Shown piece after piece: positions 50,591-54,065 of a DNA stretch of 54,065 nucleotides. The stretch comes from Oscillospiraceae bacterium. Its GTDB lineage: Bacteria > Bacillota > Clostridia > Oscillospirales > Ruminococcaceae. Positions within the stretch are counted from its first letter, which is position 1, and every line of letters begins with the position of its first letter. A program made the position numbers and the translations under genes. A model generated the notes under the pieces. It saw only the letters and a program-made list of their open reading frames with translations. It ran no database searches and was not told the origin of the DNA. Where the stretch lies: the NCBI GenBank assembly GCA_003512525.1, contig DOQG01000028.1:1-54065 (forward strand), in the 5' to 3' direction.

Positions 50591-52624
50591 TTATTTGTCT
50601 GAAAATTCTAATGTTCCGTCACTGTTTTTGACTATTACTCTGCCGTTTGCAAGAAAAATACTTCCGTCCTCCGCCTGAGGTATTTCCACCTGTTTTCCGT
50701 AAGCGTCCATATATGTTCCGTCGCCGAAATACACACAGCTCCTGTCCGCCATATACGCCTCGCCCTTATCGGCAAACTTTTCTTCCGATAAATCACTCAC
50801 CTTATACCGATAAGTGACAGAATTGTTCGAGCAGTAAATATATTCTCTGTCAGATGCAATCGCATAAAACATTCTTTCGCTGATAATCTTCTTTTCATTG
50901 TCAAAGCAGACCGGATTGCCGTCGGAATTAAGATAGAACACCTTGCCGTCAATAACGGAAATATCCCCGTTTATATAATTCTCGCTGAACAGCAGACGGC
51001 GCGCGCCCGTATTCAAGTCGAGTACAAACACCTTGTAGTTATTAGTCTGCAGATACAGATTATTCTGATACTTACACATACCGTTGTAGCTGTAATCATC
51101 GCTGTCACCCGACCATATTGTCAGCAGGTCAAGATAGCGGCTGAGCCGCTGGGCATCAGGCGCGGCAAGAACGGTTTGTTTATAATAATCGCTAAGCCGT
51201 ATTCTGCACACATTATCGGTATATGTGCCGCCATTCTGAAAACTTTCGGTATAATAAAGATACCCGTCGCTTGCAAGCATATAATCAACCCTGCCGTCAC
51301 AGGTTATATTTCGCAGTATATCGTCCTCTGAAAGATTCAGCTTATCGTCATATCTGATTATCCTTTGAGAAATTATATTGTATTCATCGTCGGTCTCGGT
51401 ACTAAGTAAGTAATATCCTTCACCGTCATAAGCAAAACCGTATCTTCCGTCCGCCGCCGTGTTATCGGCGGTGCTCTGAGAACAGCCTGACAACAGCAGT
51501 ATCAGCGAAGCGGCAACTGCCGAAATCACTGCCTTTTTTCCCGGACGACAGCGCTTTATACTGCCGATATATACTGCCGCAGTAACCGCTATCACAATAA
51601 CAGCTATCGTTATCAGCATAACCAGAAGTTCGGCAGGAACGCATGAATACAGCAGAATTTCAAGTCTGCCCTCGGTTACATAACAATCTCCCGTGTAATA
51701 CGGCGAGCCGAGCACAAGTGAAAACGGCGAATAATACACGGCATTATTCCGGCCGAAAAGATAAACCCACACGCAAGTGACCGCCATAGGCACAAACAGC
51801 GACAGCGGCAGATTTTTTGTCAGCGTACAAAGCAGTACGCATACAGCCGAAATAAGCAGGTACCCGAGCAGCTTTGTCAGGTGGATAACAATAAACATTG
51901 CGATTATAGACAGACTGCCAAACGGGGTGTTCTCAAAGGCTTCGAGCGACTGTACGCCACAGCCGAGGTTTTCCGCTCCGATAACGGCAAATAATGAAGT
52001 AAGCTCTATAATAAACAGTCCGAGCCAGCCGGTAAAAATGAGCGAAAACAAGGATATAAGCCTGTACCCGCCCGAGCGTCTGCCGTTTGCGGCGGTAACG
52101 ATAAGCGGCTTCATCTTTCTTTCATAATAGCACATTGCCGCAGAGATATAGCATATTGCCATAATAAACAGATACTCTATTCCGCTTGTCATGGCGTTTG
52201 AGCCGGACGGGAGCATAAGCAGATTTTCACGGTCTGCGCTTACTCTTTCGTAGTTTGAATAAAGCAGCTTTATAGCGTCATACTTTTCGATTATGTCGGG
52301 TATCTCCCGCATCGCGTTTGTAAATTCTTCGGGAGTGGAATATTCGCCCGCTCTGTTTTTTTCAAGTATCTCACTTTGCTGCTGCTTTGCGGCTTCTGCC
52401 TCGCTGTATAGCGAGAGTATAGCGGTTTCCTTTTCATCGGTAAGCTGTCCGCCGTACTCCTGCATATATTCGAGATAATATTTCTGCTGTTCGTACAACA
52501 TATCGCTGTAGCTTGCCTTGTACAAATCCGCACTTGTGAGCAGTTTTGCTATAAAGACTATCAGCAGTACAATAAGCCCGTACTGCTTTATGTACAGTTT
52601 TTTCAGTTCATTTTTTAACAGCAT
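50591..52624 (-). CDS. ABC-2-type permease fused to a C-terminal extracellular domain
   Basis: A 677-aa fusion. Residues 1-360 form an ABC-2-type permease: an N-terminal helix, an extracellular coiled region (about 45-140, YYLEYMQEYGG, ILEKNRAGEYS), then five or more membrane segments. Next comes KRCRPGKKAVI and a second hydrophobic stretch ending LLLSGC with Cys381, which looks exactly like a lipoprotein signal peptide with lipobox. A roughly 290-aa beta-propeller-like domain follows (GYYLLSTE, YMLASDGYLYYTES, NNLYLQTNNYKV). The start has GGAGGGG 6 nt upstream and overlaps the previous permease by 10 nt. An internal GTG start before the lipobox segment cannot be excluded. Confidence 0.8.
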   Translation of the reverse strand: MLLKNELKKLYIKQYGLIVLLIVFIAKLLTSADLYKASYSDMLYEQQKYYLEYMQEYGGQLTDEKETAILSLYSEAEAAKQQQSEILEKNRAGEYSTPEEFTNAMREIPDIIEKYDAIKLLYSNYERVSADRENLLMLPSGSNAMTSGIEYLFIMAICYISAAMCYYERKMKPLIVTAANGRRSGGYRLISLFSLIFTGWLGLFIIELTSLFAVIGAENLGCGVQSLEAFENTPFGSLSIIAMFIVIHLTKLLGYLLISAVCVLLCTLTKNLPLSLFVPMAVTCVWVYLFGRNNAVYYSPFSLVLGSPYYTGDCYVTEGRLEILLYSCVPAELLVMLITIAVIVIAVTAAVYIGSIKRCRPGKKAVISAVAASLILLLSGCSQSTADNTAADGRYGFAYDGEGYYLLSTETDDEYNIISQRIIRYDDKLNLSEDDILRNITCDGRVDYMLASDGYLYYTESFQNGGTYTDNVCRIRLSDYYKQTVLAAPDAQRLSRYLDLLTIWSGDSDDYSYNGMCKYQNNLYLQTNNYKVFVLDLNTGARRLLFSENYINGDISVIDGKVFYLNSDGNPVCFDNEKKIISERMFYAIASDREYIYCSNNSVTYRYKVSDLSEEKFADKGEAYMADRSCVYFGDGTYMDAYGKQVEIPQAEDGSIFLANGRVIVKNSDGTLEFSDK

Positions 52625-53763
52625 TTCATACCCCTCCGTACAGACACGGCAGCAAAGACGACAGCGAGAAGTATTACTTCGGATAAAGTTACAACAACAT
52701 TGAATATGGGGAAATCAAGGATATTGCAGACATTCATATTTGTGAAAAGCTCTGTCGGACCGACAAGCGTCGTGGGGTTAAGCACGCCGGGGAGCAGCTC
52801 CGAGCCGATTACAAGCAGAAATCCCGCCGCTACGCTTACAACCATTGAAATTATATCGTTTTTGCAAAAGGACGATACTGCCGTCACAAGGAATGTAAAC
52901 ATAAGCAGAAACACAAGTCTTAATACGAACGTTATCACAAGAGCGCCGAAAAGCGTAATATTAAATGGGCACATTTCAAATTCCTGCAAGGCGTATATCG
53001 GTGCGGAAAAGCCGTCAAAGCCGTAGATAAGCTGAAAATAAACCATATCCGAAGCAAACAGTATAAGTGTAACCGCAAATGTAAATATCGCCGCCGCTGT
53101 CAGCTTTGCAAGCATAACCGACCCTCTTTTTCCTGATGAAGATATAAGCTTATTGTAGCCTATAACATACTCCTTTGAAACTATCGGAGATATTGCAAGC
53201 ACTATGATAAACATTGACAGCAAGGCGGAAAACTTATAGTCGAAGATAGCCTTGTGTCCCTCGGACTGATAATAGCCGTCGAGCGACCTGCCTTTATAGC
53301 AATCCTCATACAGCTTTGAAAGACGGTATTCGTACCGGCTCTTATCGCTGTAGAACTCGGCGTTTGCCCTTGCATTTTCGGTTATTTCTGCGCTTTTATT
53401 TGAGTATAGAATAGCGTATTCGTAGGACGAAATAAGGTCTTTGAATAAATTTACATCACCGTAGGGGTAGCCGCAATATGTACCCTCAATCGGCTCTTCA
53501 ATTATACCGTACTCTTTTAGCATCTGCTCCGCATTAGCAAGCTCGGTTTTTAGTCCGTTTATCTTTTCATCAGTTATCTTTCCGCTGTATTTATCGTACA
53601 GTATATCCATGCCTTGTACGGCATTTCCCGAAAGGACGGCTCTGCCTCCTCCCGTGTAATAATACAGCTCAAAAACCTTTACAAAGTTTAAAAGAACAAG
53701 AATGATAACACAGATAAGGAGTGGCGGCTTCAGTATGTACTTTTTAAGCTCATATTTCAGCAT
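52615..53763 (-). CDS. ABC-2-type transporter permease
   Basis: About 382 aa. An N-terminal helix (LLICVIILVLLNFVKVF), a large extracellular loop (about 40-165), then five hydrophobic segments (about 175-375). This matches ABC-2 permeases that pair with a separate ATPase. ATG at 53763 is favoured because AGGTG is 6 nt upstream; GTG at 53772, overlapping the ATPase stop, is possible. With the fusion permease it probably forms a heterodimeric channel. The exported or extruded substrate is unknown. Confidence 0.82.
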   Translation of the reverse strand: MLKYELKKYILKPPLLICVIILVLLNFVKVFELYYYTGGGRAVLSGNAVQGMDILYDKYSGKITDEKINGLKTELANAEQMLKEYGIIEEPIEGTYCGYPYGDVNLFKDLISSYEYAILYSNKSAEITENARANAEFYSDKSRYEYRLSKLYEDCYKGRSLDGYYQSEGHKAIFDYKFSALLSMFIIVLAISPIVSKEYVIGYNKLISSSGKRGSVMLAKLTAAAIFTFAVTLILFASDMVYFQLIYGFDGFSAPIYALQEFEMCPFNITLFGALVITFVLRLVFLLMFTFLVTAVSSFCKNDIISMVVSVAAGFLLVIGSELLPGVLNPTTLVGPTELFTNMNVCNILDFPIFNVVVTLSEVILLAVVFAAVSVRRGMKCC

Positions 53764-53764
53764 A

Positions 53765-54065
53765 TCATTCACCTATCTCTCCGAAGTGGTAAATGCACAC
53801 ATCTTCAAGCGCAGGCTGAACATTAACGGCGTCGGGGTGGGGCTTCTCGTCACTTACAACACGGACATTGAACCTGTCGTCCTTGCTTATAACATTGCTG
53901 ACGCGCTTTGTCCGCATAAGCTCCATACCTGTTTCGTAGTCGGTGAGCACCTCCCAGACCTTGCCGTAAATCTCATTGCAAAGCTCACTTTGTGAGGCAC
54001 AGCTTATCATCTTTCCGCCATCGATAAGTACAACATTCTTAGCAATAAAAGCAATATCGGTAACG
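53765..54065 (-). CDS. ABC transporter ATP-binding protein, C-terminal part (runs off the window)
   Basis: Only the last 100 codons or so are present; the frame continues past the right edge. The visible sequence begins TDIAFIAKNVVLIDGGKMI, the usual stretch after the H-loop region of ABC ATPases (compare iadrvliLnkGki), followed by a C-terminal domain ending HFGEIGE. Walker and signature motifs would lie outside the window. The stop lies just before or overlaps the permease start. Confidence 0.85.
   Translation of the reverse strand, partial: VTDIAFIAKNVVLIDGGKMISCASQSELCNEIYGKVWEVLTDYETGMELMRTKRVSNVISKDDRFNVRVVSDEKPHPDAVNVQPALEDVCIYHFGEIGE

Overview
The window reads as chromosomal DNA of a low-to-mid GC Gram-positive gut bacterium of the Clostridia, most likely Oscillospiraceae/Ruminococcaceae ([Eubacterium] siraeum or Ruminococcus-like). 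The grounds are consensus sigma-A promoters, strong AGGAGG ribosome sites, Firmicutes-type Hsp33, RecJ, Rel and HemZ genes, lipoproteins, large FN3-tailed surface proteins, glycoside hydrolases, and the clostridial GGGtGRT/NifU-like gene pair. The species is inferred from gene content only. No rRNA, tRNA, CRISPR array, transposase or phage gene was seen. || Layout. (1) 1-190: tandem hairpins ending in a strong stem-loop. (2) 9063 down to 210, minus strand: an eight-gene housekeeping/stress operon, namely a TrpR/YerC-like regulator, methyltransferase, hslO (Hsp33), recJ, rel ((p)ppGpp synthetase/hydrolase), an MBL-fold hydrolase, hemZ and a zinc-ribbon protein, bounded by a consensus promoter and a terminator. 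(3) 13.2-9.1 kb, minus: galE, then NUDIX hydrolase, thioesterase and GH36 alpha-galactosidase. (4) 13.5-15.4 kb, plus: three related membrane proteins with C-terminal zinc ribbons, divergent from galE. (5) 15.5-21.4 kb: alr and a divergent LCP-like protein, a GDSL lipoprotein, a small anchored secreted protein and a sodium-dependent NSS transporter. (6) 25.1-21.4 kb, minus: iorA-iorB-paaK for arylpyruvate/arylacetyl-CoA chemistry. (7) 30.6-25.2 kb, minus: an AraC regulator with a secreted GH59 and a GH35 beta-galactosidase, probably a galactan or galactolipid utilisation locus. (8) 30.8-48.3 kb: a surface-protein island with three intact genes and one decayed gene sharing a C-terminal tandem FN3-like module. 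Interspersed are a lone AAA/DUF4143 ATPase, the GGGtGRT + NifU-like pair and an asnB-type asparagine synthetase. (9) 54.1-48.4 kb, minus: an ABC exporter operon (partial ATPase, two permeases, lipoprotein). One permease is fused to an extracellular domain through a lipoprotein-like signal segment, and the lipoprotein gene is broken by a frameshift. || Points for follow-up: the permease/lipoprotein fusion; the shared FN3 tail and its patchy near-identity between loci; a 9-C tract plus a terminator-like hairpin in the leader of the leucine-rich-repeat surface gene; the structured leader of the GGGtGRT/NifU pair; overlapping divergent promoters at alr/LCP and galE/zinc-ribbon; and the paired hairpins upstream of the AraC gene. 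No single new defence or mobile system is evident.
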